A stretch of 64,000 bases of DNA, taken from NCBI RefSeq assembly GCF_009600315.1, contig NZ_WIWC01000002.1, positions 204,327 through 268,326 of the forward strand, written 5' to 3'. The DNA is from Pseudomonas helleri. GTDB lineage: Bacteria; Pseudomonadota; Gammaproteobacteria; Pseudomonadales; Pseudomonadaceae. Position numbers and translations under genes: made by a program. Positions 48,768-58,713 of this stretch are shown in pieces. Numbering within the stretch: the stretch's first letter is position 1; each line of letters starts with the position of its first letter. Under the pieces are notes generated by a model. It made no database searches. It was not told the DNA's origin and was given only the letters and a program-made list of their open reading frames with translations.

Positions 48768-49316
48768 ATGAATTCGCAAAGCATTATTGTCCCTAAAATC
48801 TCCACCTTGCCGGTTCATGAACCCCGTGCCCGCGCCATCGTGCGCTGGCTGGTACGCAAAAATATCATCGAACAAGAGCTGACCACCTGTGGCCGAACCG
48901 GCAATGGCATGGCGTACGCCATTGCCCCCGGCGCTGCCAGCGTTGTGCTGCACCCTGAAGCATTGCCTTTTGGTGAACCGGTCAATGGCCTGGAGATCAT
49001 CACCAAGCGCTGCATCTACACCCCGGCCAAGGGCTTTCTTGAAGAAGCCGGCTGCGCTGAATGTCGAAAAGAAGTCGGTGAGGCACTTTTTGAAAGCCTC
49101 GAAGACTGGATGCCGGGACGTACCGATAACTTCACGTGCCCGCTGTGCGCCCATGAAGATGACATCAACGGATTTCTGTTTTTGCAGCCGTGTGCGTTTT
49201 CCAATCTGGGGTTTATTTTTAATAACTGGGCCGAAGCGGGCTTTAAACAGAACTTCCTTGACGAGTTCGCCGACTGGCTTGATCAGCCGGTAGCGTGGGT
49301 GAAGGTCGAGCTTTAG
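48768..49316 (+). CDS. Conserved hypothetical protein with two CxxC motifs
   Basis: The 182-aa protein is conserved by appearance in Pseudomonas next to guaB (from memory, sometimes misnamed a sugar ABC transporter ATPase). It has two CxxC pairs, GCAECRKEVG and FTCPLCAHEDD, about 43 residues apart, which probably bind zinc. No nucleotide-binding motif is present, so an ATPase name is not supported. Confidence 0.75.
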   Translation: MNSQSIIVPKISTLPVHEPRARAIVRWLVRKNIIEQELTTCGRTGNGMAYAIAPGAASVVLHPEALPFGEPVNGLEIITKRCIYTPAKGFLEEAGCAECRKEVGEALFESLEDWMPGRTDNFTCPLCAHEDDINGFLFLQPCAFSNLGFIFNNWAEAGFKQNFLDEFADWLDQPVAWVKVEL

Positions 49317-49326
49317 GGGAATACCC

Positions 49327-49349
49327 GTAGGCGCTGCCGAAGGCTGCGA
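49327..49349. repeat. REP-like word
   Basis: GTAGGCGCTGCCGAAGGCTG resembles the word at 26977 with two changes. It lies in the intergenic region before guaB, just after a stop codon, as REP sequences usually do. Confidence 0.5.
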
Positions 49350-49450
49350 AGGGTTGCGTAGCCACCCGTTTTCTTGAATCCGCTGCGCCCCTTCGTAGCC
49401 CGTGGCTTCGATTGCAGAGTTTTCTGCCTTTAGGGTCAACAAATCATTGA

Positions 49451-51016
<1,566 letters not shown>

Positions 51017-51063
51017 TAGTGATCGCATCCGGGCTAAACCGGGTGCGATACGAATTAAATCAC

Positions 51064-51086
51064 CGGGGCTGTTTGATTCAGCCCCG
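51064..51086 (+). terminator. Hairpin between guaB and guaA
   Basis: CGGGGCT-GTTTGATTC-AGCCCCG is a perfect 7-bp stem followed by TGTCGTTTC, with no T-run. It may modulate expression or stability in the guaBA transcript. Confidence 0.5.
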
Positions 51087-51117
51087 TGTCGTTTCTGAAA
51101 TTTATCGAGATTTTGTC

Positions 51118-52695
51118 ATGGCCCTCGACATTCACGCCCACCGCATCCTGATTCTGGACTTCGGTTCCCAGTACACCCAGCTGATCGCACGTCGCGTTCG
51201 CGAAATCGGCGTTTACTGCGAACTGCACCCATTCGACATGGATGACGCTGCGATCCGCGAATTCGCCCCTAAAGGCATCATCCTGGCTGGCGGCCCGGAA
51301 TCCGTGCACGAAGCCAACAGCCCGCGCGCACCACAAGCTGTGTTTGACCTGGGCGTACCGGTTTTCGGTATCTGCTACGGCATGCAAACCATGGCCGAGC
51401 AACTGGGCGGCAAGGTTGAAGGCTCCGAACTGCGCGAATTCGGCTATGCCCGCGTTGACGTAGTCGGCAAAAGCCGTCTGCTGGATGGCATAGAAGATCA
51501 CATCGACGCTGACGGCCTGTTCGGTCTGGACGTGTGGATGAGCCACGGTGACAAAGTCACCAAAATGCCATCGGACTTCCACATTCTGGCCAGCACCCCG
51601 AGCTGCCCGATTGCCGGCATGTACAACGACGAGCGCGGTTACTACGGCGTTCAGTTCCACCCGGAAGTGACTCACACCAAGCAAGGCGGTCGTATCCTGT
51701 CGCGCTTTATCCTCGACATCTGCGGCTGTGAAGCCCTGTGGACGCCGTCGAAGATTGCAGAAGACGCGATTGCCAACGTCCGCGCCCAAGTGGGTACTGA
51801 TAACGTATTGCTGGGCTTGTCTGGCGGCGTCGACTCCTCGGTTGTGGCCGCGTTGCTGCACAAGGCGATTGGCGACCAGCTGACCTGCGTGTTCGTGGAC
51901 AACGGTCTGCTGCGCTTGCACGAAGGTGAGCAAGTGATGGCCATGTTCGCCGAGAACATGGGCGTCAAAGTGATCCGCGCCAACGCGGCGGATCAATTCC
52001 TGAACAATCTGGCTGGCGAAAGCGATCCGGAGAAGAAGCGCAAGATCATCGGCCGTACCTTTATCGATGTGTTCGATGCCGAGTCCTGCAAGCTGGACAA
52101 CATCAAGTACCTGGCGCAGGGCACCATCTACCCGGACGTGATCGAGTCGGCTGGCGCCAAAAGCGGCAAGGCTCACGTCATCAAGTCGCACCACAACGTG
52201 GGCGGCCTGCCGGATGAAATGAACCTCAAGCTGGTTGAGCCGCTGCGTGAGCTGTTCAAGGACGAAGTGCGTCGTCTGGGCCTGGAGCTGGGCCTGCCGT
52301 ACGACATGGTCTACCGTCACCCATTCCCGGGCCCGGGTTTGGGTGTACGTATTCTGGGTGAAGTGAAAAAGGAATACGCCGACCTGCTGCGTCGCGCTGA
52401 CCACATCTTCATCGAAGAGCTGCGCAAAGCTGACTGGTATCACAAAGTCAGCCAGGCATTCGTGGTGTTCCAGCCGGTGAAATCGGTGGGTGTTGTAGGT
52501 GACGGTCGTCGTTACGCCTGGGTGGTTGCCCTGCGTGCTGTAGAAACCATCGACTTCATGACCGCGCGTTGGGCACACCTGCCTTACGAGCTGCTTGAAA
52601 CCGTGAGCGGTCGCATCATCAACGAAATCGAAGGTATTTCGCGCGTTACTTACGACGTGTCGAGCAAGCCACCGGCAACGATTGAGTGGGAATGA
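51118..52695 (+). CDS. guaA: GMP synthase (glutamine-hydrolysing)
   Basis: GuaA aminates XMP to GMP. The 525-aa protein starts at ATG 51118. The glutaminase domain has the nucleophile in [11 protein letters not shown] and the histidine in [11 protein letters not shown]; the synthetase part has the P-loop [16 protein letters not shown]; the dimerisation domain ends KPPATIEWE. The 3' end is the integration site of the element to the right; the coding sequence is intact, as is usual for such insertions. Confidence 0.98.
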   Translation: MALDIHAHRILILDFGSQYTQLIARRVREIGVYCELHPFDMDDAAIREFAPKGIILAGGPESVHEANSPRAPQAVFDLGVPVFGICYGMQTMAEQLGGKVEGSELREFGYARVDVVGKSRLLDGIEDHIDADGLFGLDVWMSHGDKVTKMPSDFHILASTPSCPIAGMYNDERGYYGVQFHPEVTHTKQGGRILSRFILDICGCEALWTPSKIAEDAIANVRAQVGTDNVLLGLSGGVDSSVVAALLHKAIGDQLTCVFVDNGLLRLHEGEQVMAMFAENMGVKVIRANAADQFLNNLAGESDPEKKRKIIGRTFIDVFDAESCKLDNIKYLAQGTIYPDVIESAGAKSGKAHVIKSHHNVGGLPDEMNLKLVEPLRELFKDEVRRLGLELGLPYDMVYRHPFPGPGLGVRILGEVKKEYADLLRRADHIFIEELRKADWYHKVSQAFVVFQPVKSVGVVGDGRRYAWVVALRAVETIDFMTARWAHLPYELLETVSGRIINEIEGISRVTYDVSSKPPATIEWE

Positions 52696-52740
52696 TTGGA
52701 CGTCCGGCACTGACCGGCACCATCTAGCAAGAAATGCCCT

Positions 52741-52772
52741 GGAGCCCGCGTAATTGCGGGCTTTTGGCTTTT
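52741..52772 (+). terminator. Terminator downstream of guaA
   Basis: AGCCCGC-GTAATT-GCGGGCT followed by TTTGGCTTTTT ends the guaBA transcript; it lies within the element side of the junction. Confidence 0.85.
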
Positions 52773-52870
52773 TGGGTCTGGCAAATTCTGGCAGCTTTGT
52801 GCATCGCCAAGCACCGTGTTTATGTGGCATTGTACGGGGCATTGACTGAGCTAAATGCCATGCTTAGTGC

Positions 52871-53020
52871 TCGATACCATGTCGCCTTAGTAGGGAAGGG
52901 CATGGTATCAAATTCCTCATCACCCCCGGTTTCATTGGGTTTTAACGTGGTGCATGAGTGTTTTTCTGAGCATGGTATTTTTTCCATGGAATCCATAACT
53001 GCTATGTTGACCGATACCAA
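52871..53020. repeat. GATACCATG/CATGGTAT repeats before the integrase
   Basis: GATACCATG at 52873-52881 and its inverse GCATGGTATC at 52901-52910, plus GCATGGTATT at about 52971-52980 and CGATACCAAG near 53011, cluster between the attachment site and the integrase. They are likely arm-type integrase or excisionase sites. Confidence 0.5.
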
Positions 53021-54212
53021 GCTGCGTAACCTCAAACCGAAAGAAAAACTCTACAAGGTGAACGACCGCGACGGGCTGTACGTGGCCGTCACTGCTGCCG
53101 GCTCCATCTCATTTCGCTACAATTACTCAATCAACGGCCGTCAGGAAACCATCACGTTCGGTCGTTATGGCGTGGGTGGCATCACACTTGCGGAAGCCAG
53201 AGAGCGCCTGGGCGAGGCAAAAAAGATGGTTTCGGCGGGTAAGTCGCCTGCCAAAGAGAAAGCCCGTGCCAAGGCACGCACCAAAGGAGCAGAGACGTTT
53301 GATGCGTGGGCTGAGAAGTGGCTGCGTGGGTATCAGATGGCTGACTCGACCCGTGACATGCGCCGATCTGTTTACGAGCGCGAGCTAAAGCCCCAATTCG
53401 GTAATCAGAAACTGGTGGAAATCAATCATGAGGATCTGCGAACGCTGACTGATGCAATCGTGGAGCGTGGAGCTCCAGCTACGGCCGTGCACTCCCGCGA
53501 GATTGTGATGCAGGTGTTCCGATGGGCTATTGAGCGTGGCCAGAAGGTCGAGAACCCGGCTGATCTGGTCCGTTCTGCAAGCATCGCTAAATTCGAGCCA
53601 CGTGACCGCGCTTTAGGGCCTGACGAAATCGCGTTGATGTATCAGTACCTGGACCGCATCGGCACCGCCTCCTCCGTGAGGGTGGCCGCTAAGTTATTGT
53701 TGCTGACCATGGTTCGTAAAAGTGAGTTGACCAACGCGACATGGAACGAAATCAATTTCAGCGAAGCCTTGTGGACCATTCCGAAAGAGCGGATGAAGCG
53801 CCGCAACCCCCATTTGGTGTTCTTATCTCAGCAGGCTTTGGATTTCTTCATTGCGTTGAAAACCTTTGCCGGTGGTTCAGATTACGTCTTTCCCTCCCGT
53901 TACGATTCTGATTTGCCAATGAGCACCGCGACGATCAATCAGGTGCTGACGCTGACCTACCGGCTTGCGCAGAAAGAAGGGCAGCCGCTGAGCAAGTTCG
54001 GACCGCACGATTTGAGGCGCACAGCAAGCACACTGCTGCATGAGGCGGGTTACAACTCAGACTGGATTGAGAAGTGCCTTGCACACGAGCAGAAGGGCGT
54101 ACGCGCCGTTTACAACAAGGCTGAATACCGCGATCAGCGTCGGGCGATGTTGCAGGATTGGGCAGATATGATTGACGAATGGACGCTAAAAAAACCACGG
54201 GCGAAGGTTTGA
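52986..54212 (+). CDS. Tyrosine integrase of the guaA-integrated element
   Basis: The 408-aa protein (from ATG 52986; ATG 53004 gives the more usual MLTDTKLRNLKPKEK start) has the DUF4102 arm-binding domain, a core-binding domain and the catalytic residues R244 (TMVRKSEL), H341 and R344 (HDLRRTAS), H367 (LAHEQK) and Y376 (VYNKAEY). Lying just downstream of guaA and reading away from it, it marks the left end of an integrative element. guaA is a known hot spot for such elements. Confidence 0.94.
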   Translation: MESITAMLTDTKLRNLKPKEKLYKVNDRDGLYVAVTAAGSISFRYNYSINGRQETITFGRYGVGGITLAEARERLGEAKKMVSAGKSPAKEKARAKARTKGAETFDAWAEKWLRGYQMADSTRDMRRSVYERELKPQFGNQKLVEINHEDLRTLTDAIVERGAPATAVHSREIVMQVFRWAIERGQKVENPADLVRSASIAKFEPRDRALGPDEIALMYQYLDRIGTASSVRVAAKLLLLTMVRKSELTNATWNEINFSEALWTIPKERMKRRNPHLVFLSQQALDFFIALKTFAGGSDYVFPSRYDSDLPMSTATINQVLTLTYRLAQKEGQPLSKFGPHDLRRTASTLLHEAGYNSDWIEKCLAHEQKGVRAVYNKAEYRDQRRAMLQDWADMIDEWTLKKPRAKV

Positions 54213-54281
54213 TTTAAGAGTCTGGCTCTGCCGCGTGAACTGTTATTGATTGTGTGTTTTGGTTGACAGTAAAACGAACCA

Positions 54282-55295
54282 CTAACGGGATCGTTGTGGC
54301 TGATTCAAGCAAAATATTTCTGGAATTGAGGCAATGGCTTTTGATACCGCTTGGCGTTCGACACCCAGTCTGCGGGCAATCTCTGATTGATTGAAACCAA
54401 GCCGTAGGAGCATGAGTATTTGTTTTTTTCTGTCGGATAACCTTGAGTCCACCATAAGCCGCGCTAGGTCCCGCAACTCTGCTTCCTCTCCTAGCGTTAA
54501 CGTTTGGCCAAGCATGTAGTTGTGTATGTAGCTGTCAACCAGCTCGTCACCTGATTTCGCTTGCGGAGTACCTCGCGAGGCGCATTGTCGGCTGACTCTG
54601 GCTAATTCGAGGTCGAATTGTGCTATAGATCGTTTCGCCTTTCTGTACGCGGGATTCCACGTTTTATCCGGCAATTTGGGGCGATGGGCCTCGCAGTACA
54701 GATTGCTCAGGCGTAACTCTTCATCTATTCCTCGCATTTTGCTCATGCGTAAATCTTCATCCATCCCGCGTTTGCCCTCTGCATTTGCCGATTCGGCGAA
54801 TGAAGTCAGCTCCGCAAGGGCGCCGCAAAATCTACAAAAACCTCTTGAGCGTTGACCATTCACACCGCCGCCACGAACTTTTCTATTCGCCGGTTGCTTG
54901 CGTTTGCATGCCCATACCAGCTCTATCAACGTTTCGAGTGTAGCGGTATATCGTCGGTCTCCTTTGGACTGATTGTCTTCTGTTAAGACAAAAGCTCTCA
55001 GCAATTGGCGTTGTACGCGGAGCATGGCCTCAATACCTACCAATCGCATGATTTTGCTGAAGGCTACGCCTGAGCCGGCTCCCGGTATGTGCCCCCGATG
55101 AAGCGGGGGGAGCGTTGCCGTATACGTAGCTACGGCTGGGTCGATAAGTTCTTCTACCAGTCGGGCGATAGGGTATCGCTTCGATGCTGCAGAGTACGGC
55201 TCCCAGCAATCCCGAAACCGTCGAATAGCATCTGCGACGTTTGGGTCACATCCCTTGCAGATGGCGATTGCTGATCTATTTTTCATGTCAACCAT
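54282..55295 (-). CDS. HTH regulator with a zinc-like motif
   Basis: The 337-aa protein (ATG 55295; ATG 55286 also possible) ends in a clear helix-turn-helix, LSDRKKQILMLLRLGFNQSEIARRLGVERQAVSKAI, of the sigma-70 region 4/LuxR kind. In the middle are FCRFCGAL and YCEAHRPK, which could bind zinc as C-C-C-H. Between them is an internal near-duplication, GMDEDLRMSKMR and GIDEELRLSNLY. No family is recognised. It is transcribed toward the integrase, so it may control excision or transfer. Confidence 0.7.
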   Translation of the reverse strand: MVDMKNRSAIAICKGCDPNVADAIRRFRDCWEPYSAASKRYPIARLVEELIDPAVATYTATLPPLHRGHIPGAGSGVAFSKIMRLVGIEAMLRVQRQLLRAFVLTEDNQSKGDRRYTATLETLIELVWACKRKQPANRKVRGGGVNGQRSRGFCRFCGALAELTSFAESANAEGKRGMDEDLRMSKMRGIDEELRLSNLYCEAHRPKLPDKTWNPAYRKAKRSIAQFDLELARVSRQCASRGTPQAKSGDELVDSYIHNYMLGQTLTLGEEAELRDLARLMVDSRLSDRKKQILMLLRLGFNQSEIARRLGVERQAVSKAIASIPEIFCLNQPQRSR

Positions 55296-55378
55296 TTTAG
55301 CCAATCATCTCGTCGAAGCAAGTGGCACGTCCGGGCACGATCAGGCACACATTCAATGTGACTGATTGAGGCAAGGGT

Positions 55379-55600
55379 ATGCAGGTATCAACCAACAGAA
55401 CGCTTATCGATAAAAAGACGCTACTAGCGATGATCCCGCTGTGTGAGCGGACGATCTACAACTTTGAAATCAAAGGTAAGTTCCCACGCCGCATTGCGAT
55501 CAGCAGTCGCAAAGTCGTCTGGGATTTGGCTGAAGTCGAAGAATGGATTGACGCATGTAAAGATTCCGGCCCAGCGCCCAGGCCCGGAGTTGGAGCCTGA
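55379..55600 (+). CDS. AlpA/excisionase-like DNA-binding protein
   Basis: The 73-aa protein has the winged-helix MerR-like excisionase plan: LIDKKTLLAMIPLCERTIYNFEIKGKFPRRIAISSRKVVWDLAEVEEWI. The ATG follows GAGG six bases upstream. It is divergent from the regulator on the other strand and directly before the primase-like gene. Confidence 0.8.
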   Translation: MQVSTNRTLIDKKTLLAMIPLCERTIYNFEIKGKFPRRIAISSRKVVWDLAEVEEWIDACKDSGPAPRPGVGA

Positions 55601-55603
55601 GCG

Positions 55604-57037
55604 GTGCAGATCGGGCCCGACGCAGGGCCCATGTCGCAGCAGCATGCTAGAACTGCTTGCGGTCGACACCAATGTTCACAGCTTGCGCTGTTCAGTTCTC
55701 AGGACGAGGCGCAGATGTACCACGACAGCAATAGGAGCGGATTTTTCTCGCTGTTGGTTGACGTACGTGGCGAAAAACGCCAGTCCTCCCACCGGTTAGC
55801 GGACATGCCCGCAATTCTCAATTTGGTGGATAAAACCCGCGACACATGGATGTCACAGGCAGAGTTCATCCGGCCCAACCGGCGTGTCGTGAACCTTGCC
55901 CGGTTGGGGCTGTTGTTCACCGATCTTGATACCTACCGCGTACCGGCTCTCGCCGGTCGCACGCCTGACCAACTGGCGATGTCGGTGCTGTATTTCTGCA
56001 CTGAAGAAGGATTGCCAGCACCGTCCGTACTGATTTACAGCGGCCGGGGTATCCAAGCGAAATGGCTACTCGACGGTACTATCCCGCGTCAGGGATTGCC
56101 CCGCTGGAATGCGTGCCAACGCTACCTAGTGGATCGCCTCGCACACGTCGGTGCCGATCCGATGGCCAAAGACGCAAGCCGAGTTCTGCGAACCATCCAG
56201 ACAGTCAACAGCAAGAGTGGCGAAGTCTGTCGCGTTGTTCACGTCACGAACGACACTGATGACCAGCCGGTCCGCTATAACTTCGAGTATCTGGCCGAGG
56301 CCCTGCTACCAACTGCCCGCTGGGCAATAGAGCAGCAGCGGCAGGAACAGGCCGAGCGGGTCAAACCCAAGCCTAAGCCCTTCCTTTTGGTGCCTGGCGG
56401 TAAAGCTCACAATCTCCGCGGATTTTCCGGCCGCCAGCTTGCGTGGGACCGGCTCGAAGACCTGCGCAAGCTCGCCGAGCTGCGCGGCGGTGTCAACGAA
56501 GGCTGCCGGATGCAACACCTGTTTTGGCGCTTGAACTTCCTGCTACTTTCCGGCGCGACCAACAGCAAGCAGATGTATCACGAAGCCTCAGCGCTGGCTC
56601 GCGAGCTAGATCCACAATGGAATAGCCGATCTAAAGAGCTGATGACGTTGTTCAGCAAAGCCAAAGCCTACGAGTCGGGGGAAAGGGTCAGTTTCGGAGG
56701 TAAGGACTATCCACCGCTATACACCCCCAAGAACGACACCCTCATTAACCTGTTTGGGATCACTACAGATGAGCAATGGCAACTCAAGACTATTATCAGC
56801 TCGGAGATGGCCCGAGAGCGTGATAGGAAGCGCCACGAGATCCGTAGGCGCGCTGCCGGCGCCACAGACCGTCAGAGCTATGAAAACGCCTCATTGAGCC
56901 GCCGGAAGCCTTGGGAGTTCCTTGGAATGAGCCGTGCGAGCTGGTATCGCGCTGGTAAGCCAGCCGTTCCACCGGTTGAGACAGGTGCATGCGCATTACA
57001 TTTTAAAGCAACGGGTACCGAGGGGGAAATACAGTGA
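55604..57037 (+). CDS. Primase-like replication protein (AEP/RepB type)
   Basis: The product has about 477 residues (GTG 55604 start; ATG 55631 possible). It shows the archaeo-eukaryotic primase signatures of plasmid RepB'-type primases: LLFTDLDTY (DxD, residues 107-109), LIYSGRGIQAKWLLD (about 144-157) and DPMAKDASRVLRTIQTVNSKSG (about 185-206). The C-terminal end MSRASWYRAGKP looks like a small HTH. It should initiate replication of the element after excision. No neighbouring partition gene is seen. Confidence 0.75.
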   Translation: MQIGPDAGPMSQQHARTACGRHQCSQLALFSSQDEAQMYHDSNRSGFFSLLVDVRGEKRQSSHRLADMPAILNLVDKTRDTWMSQAEFIRPNRRVVNLARLGLLFTDLDTYRVPALAGRTPDQLAMSVLYFCTEEGLPAPSVLIYSGRGIQAKWLLDGTIPRQGLPRWNACQRYLVDRLAHVGADPMAKDASRVLRTIQTVNSKSGEVCRVVHVTNDTDDQPVRYNFEYLAEALLPTARWAIEQQRQEQAERVKPKPKPFLLVPGGKAHNLRGFSGRQLAWDRLEDLRKLAELRGGVNEGCRMQHLFWRLNFLLLSGATNSKQMYHEASALARELDPQWNSRSKELMTLFSKAKAYESGERVSFGGKDYPPLYTPKNDTLINLFGITTDEQWQLKTIISSEMARERDRKRHEIRRRAAGATDRQSYENASLSRRKPWEFLGMSRASWYRAGKPAVPPVETGACALHFKATGTEGEIQ

Positions 57038-57049
57038 GACAAGTCCGTC

Positions 57050-57169
57050 CGTATTACTAATGGCGAAGCCCCAGTGCGGTTGAGGGGAATCCGTCAGCTC
57101 TGATCCAGAGGGAATTTAGGCGTCGTAGTGGGGGACTGAAAGGTGTTCAAAGTACGTGCGTATTACTAA
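57050..57169. repeat. Direct repeat CGTATTACTAA
   Basis: CGTATTACTAA occurs at 57050-57060 and 57159-57169 in the non-coding stretch after the primase-like gene. Two copies, 109 bases apart, could be part of a replication origin; otherwise nothing is seen between 57038 and 57263. Confidence 0.4.
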
Positions 57170-57263
57170 CGTAGAGGGGCTCCAGGTTTCGCTAGACGCA
57201 TGTGTAGCTTCGTGCTCCCGCTCAGCACGCCCAGTTCGATAACCCCTTCGTGGTGAAGCTTCG

Positions 57264-58046
57264 TCAATGCTCCTGTACTGCATTAGCGAGCTTTACGGCC
57301 TGTATTTTGCACCCCATGGTTTCGTACGAGTAACCGTTAGCGGCAGGTGTCGCGATCACTGTTCGACCTTCGGCGACAAGGGCAGCCCAGGTGTCTGCTG
57401 TTTTACCCTGAACTCCACAGTCTTCAGGATGGAGGTGAAATGAGGCAAAGATCATTACGTCCTGGAGGCCTTCTTCTGCGTGCCCCAGGATAGATACCCA
57501 AGAATTCAACAGGATGGCCACAGTAAAAGCTGCCCCGCTCCAAACGGTCACCAGCAGCCTGGAATGTCTTCGTTGCTCCAAACCGGGCTTGTACTGGTCC
57601 CAACTTTTGAACTTCAAGTGCTTTTTCTTGGTTTCCAGCATGAAAGCGGGGTGTGTCACGGTCATTGAAAAAGCAACAATCCCTACGCTTAAGCTGATCA
57701 GGACGGTCGCGACGTAACCCCATAGCGCTATAAGGATTAAGGCGGATAACGCCTTTTGGGCAAGAGGAAACTGTGCGGCATCGATGCGGGTCCAGTTGAC
57801 TATCAATGAATCTGCATACGCACTTGCTATGATGCTCAGTGCAACTGTTCCCAAGGCTGCTAGGCCTGTCATCCACCACACGTGAGCCTTAAATCTTTTT
57901 ATCAACTGAAACTGCTTTATAGAAAGTACAGACGAGCTCATGCAAATCAATAAAAACAGACCTTGCGCTACAAGGGTACCCTTTGCCCCTCCGAGAGCGT
58001 TCCAAAACAAGAGGAAGAACAGCCCGGCAATTGATAACTGGATCAT
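57264..58046 (-). CDS. Membrane protein of unknown function
   Basis: The 260-aa protein has about five hydrophobic helices (IQLSIAGLFFLLFWNALGG, TLVAQGLFLLICMSSSVL, WMTGLAALGTVALSIIASAYA, ALSALILIALWGYVATVLISL and LLVTVWSGAAFTVAILLNSW). The C-terminal 60 residues are soluble and contain two cysteines. It follows the trb genes on the same strand, so it may be transcribed with them, but a terminator-like hairpin (58349-58370) lies between. I do not recognise a family. Confidence 0.65.
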   Translation of the reverse strand: MIQLSIAGLFFLLFWNALGGAKGTLVAQGLFLLICMSSSVLSIKQFQLIKRFKAHVWWMTGLAALGTVALSIIASAYADSLIVNWTRIDAAQFPLAQKALSALILIALWGYVATVLISLSVGIVAFSMTVTHPAFMLETKKKHLKFKSWDQYKPGLEQRRHSRLLVTVWSGAAFTVAILLNSWVSILGHAEEGLQDVMIFASFHLHPEDCGVQGKTADTWAALVAEGRTVIATPAANGYSYETMGCKIQAVKLANAVQEH

Positions 58047-58390
58047 TGCCGCACATTACTCTTGGGTTCTCCACCATCTGAAGTTGTAGTTAAGCTTCCA
58101 TGGCAAATGCTTGAGGTGAGTCCGGATGAACAATGGGCGATCACTGAAACGGTCCAGGACCGCGAGCATGCAGGCGAAAAGCAGGTAAGTGGCAATGTAC
58201 GAAAGCATTGATCTTGAGCGTCCTTTCACAAAATTCGGTCTACTTATCTCACGAATCGTGCCGAAATTACGATCCGTAAGAGGTTGCTCTACCGCCCTCG
58301 ACGACAGAAAAAACGCAGACGCTTGCTTAATCTACAGTAAGCAAACAAAACCCCGCACTTGGGCGGGGTTGTCTGTGGGCAGAGTAGTGA
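58047..58390. other. Spacer with a terminator
   Basis: No supported gene; an open frame at 58189-58476 overlaps the terminator and the antisense of the next gene and is not convincing. A hairpin AACCCCGC/GCGGGGTT (58349-58370), with TTTTG on its far side in the minus direction, ends the trb operon. Confidence 0.6.
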
Positions 58391-58711
58391 TTAGCGATTG
58401 GCAGGGTGTTCGTGCTGCTGTGATTGCTGCGCGGCCTGGATGGCTATCAAAACTTGCTGGTTCAAGTTCGCGTTAGTCTTGCTGCCCAGCAAAGGTAGGC
58501 GATTTAGAGCCTTTGTCCCGACAAACATGCGATATGAAGCGGACATTGCGAGCGGGCTAACGCGAAGCTGCAACGCCGTGTACTGCCGATCCAGCTTATC
58601 TAGCTGCGGCCCGTAACCTTTGCGTCGCAGCCACCGGCCTAGTGCCCACATGCCAATGGCGAACGTAAAGGCGAATACTACGAATCCAGCGAACATCAGA
58701 AAGCCCATCAT
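58391..58711 (-). CDS. Small membrane protein after trbL
   Basis: The 106-aa protein has a single N-terminal transmembrane helix (MFAGFVVFAFTFAIGMWALGRWL) and a polar, Gln-rich C-terminus. The ATG follows GGAG (in the trbL 3' end), so it is coupled to trbL. Its position after trbL is where TrbM/TrbN-type genes occur in IncP plasmids, but it lacks their motifs; the function is unknown. Confidence 0.6.
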   Translation of the reverse strand: MMGFLMFAGFVVFAFTFAIGMWALGRWLRRKGYGPQLDKLDRQYTALQLRVSPLAMSASYRMFVGTKALNRLPLLGSKTNANLNQQVLIAIQAAQQSQQHEHPANR

Positions 58712-58713
58712 GA

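Noticed and set aside
48768..49316. Sugar ABC transporter ATPase name for the 182-aa protein
   Set aside because: No Walker A, Walker B or ABC signature; only two CxxC motifs are seen.
51017..51117. Possible purine riboswitch before guaA
   Set aside because: Only a 7-bp hairpin is present; the conserved purine-aptamer core is not seen.
51055..52842. 595-codon open frame antisense to guaA
   Set aside because: Shadow of guaA; His/Val/Gln-rich composition and no ribosome-binding site.
58189..58476. 95-codon plus-strand open frame
   Set aside because: It runs across a terminator and into the antisense of the small membrane protein gene; no supporting signals.
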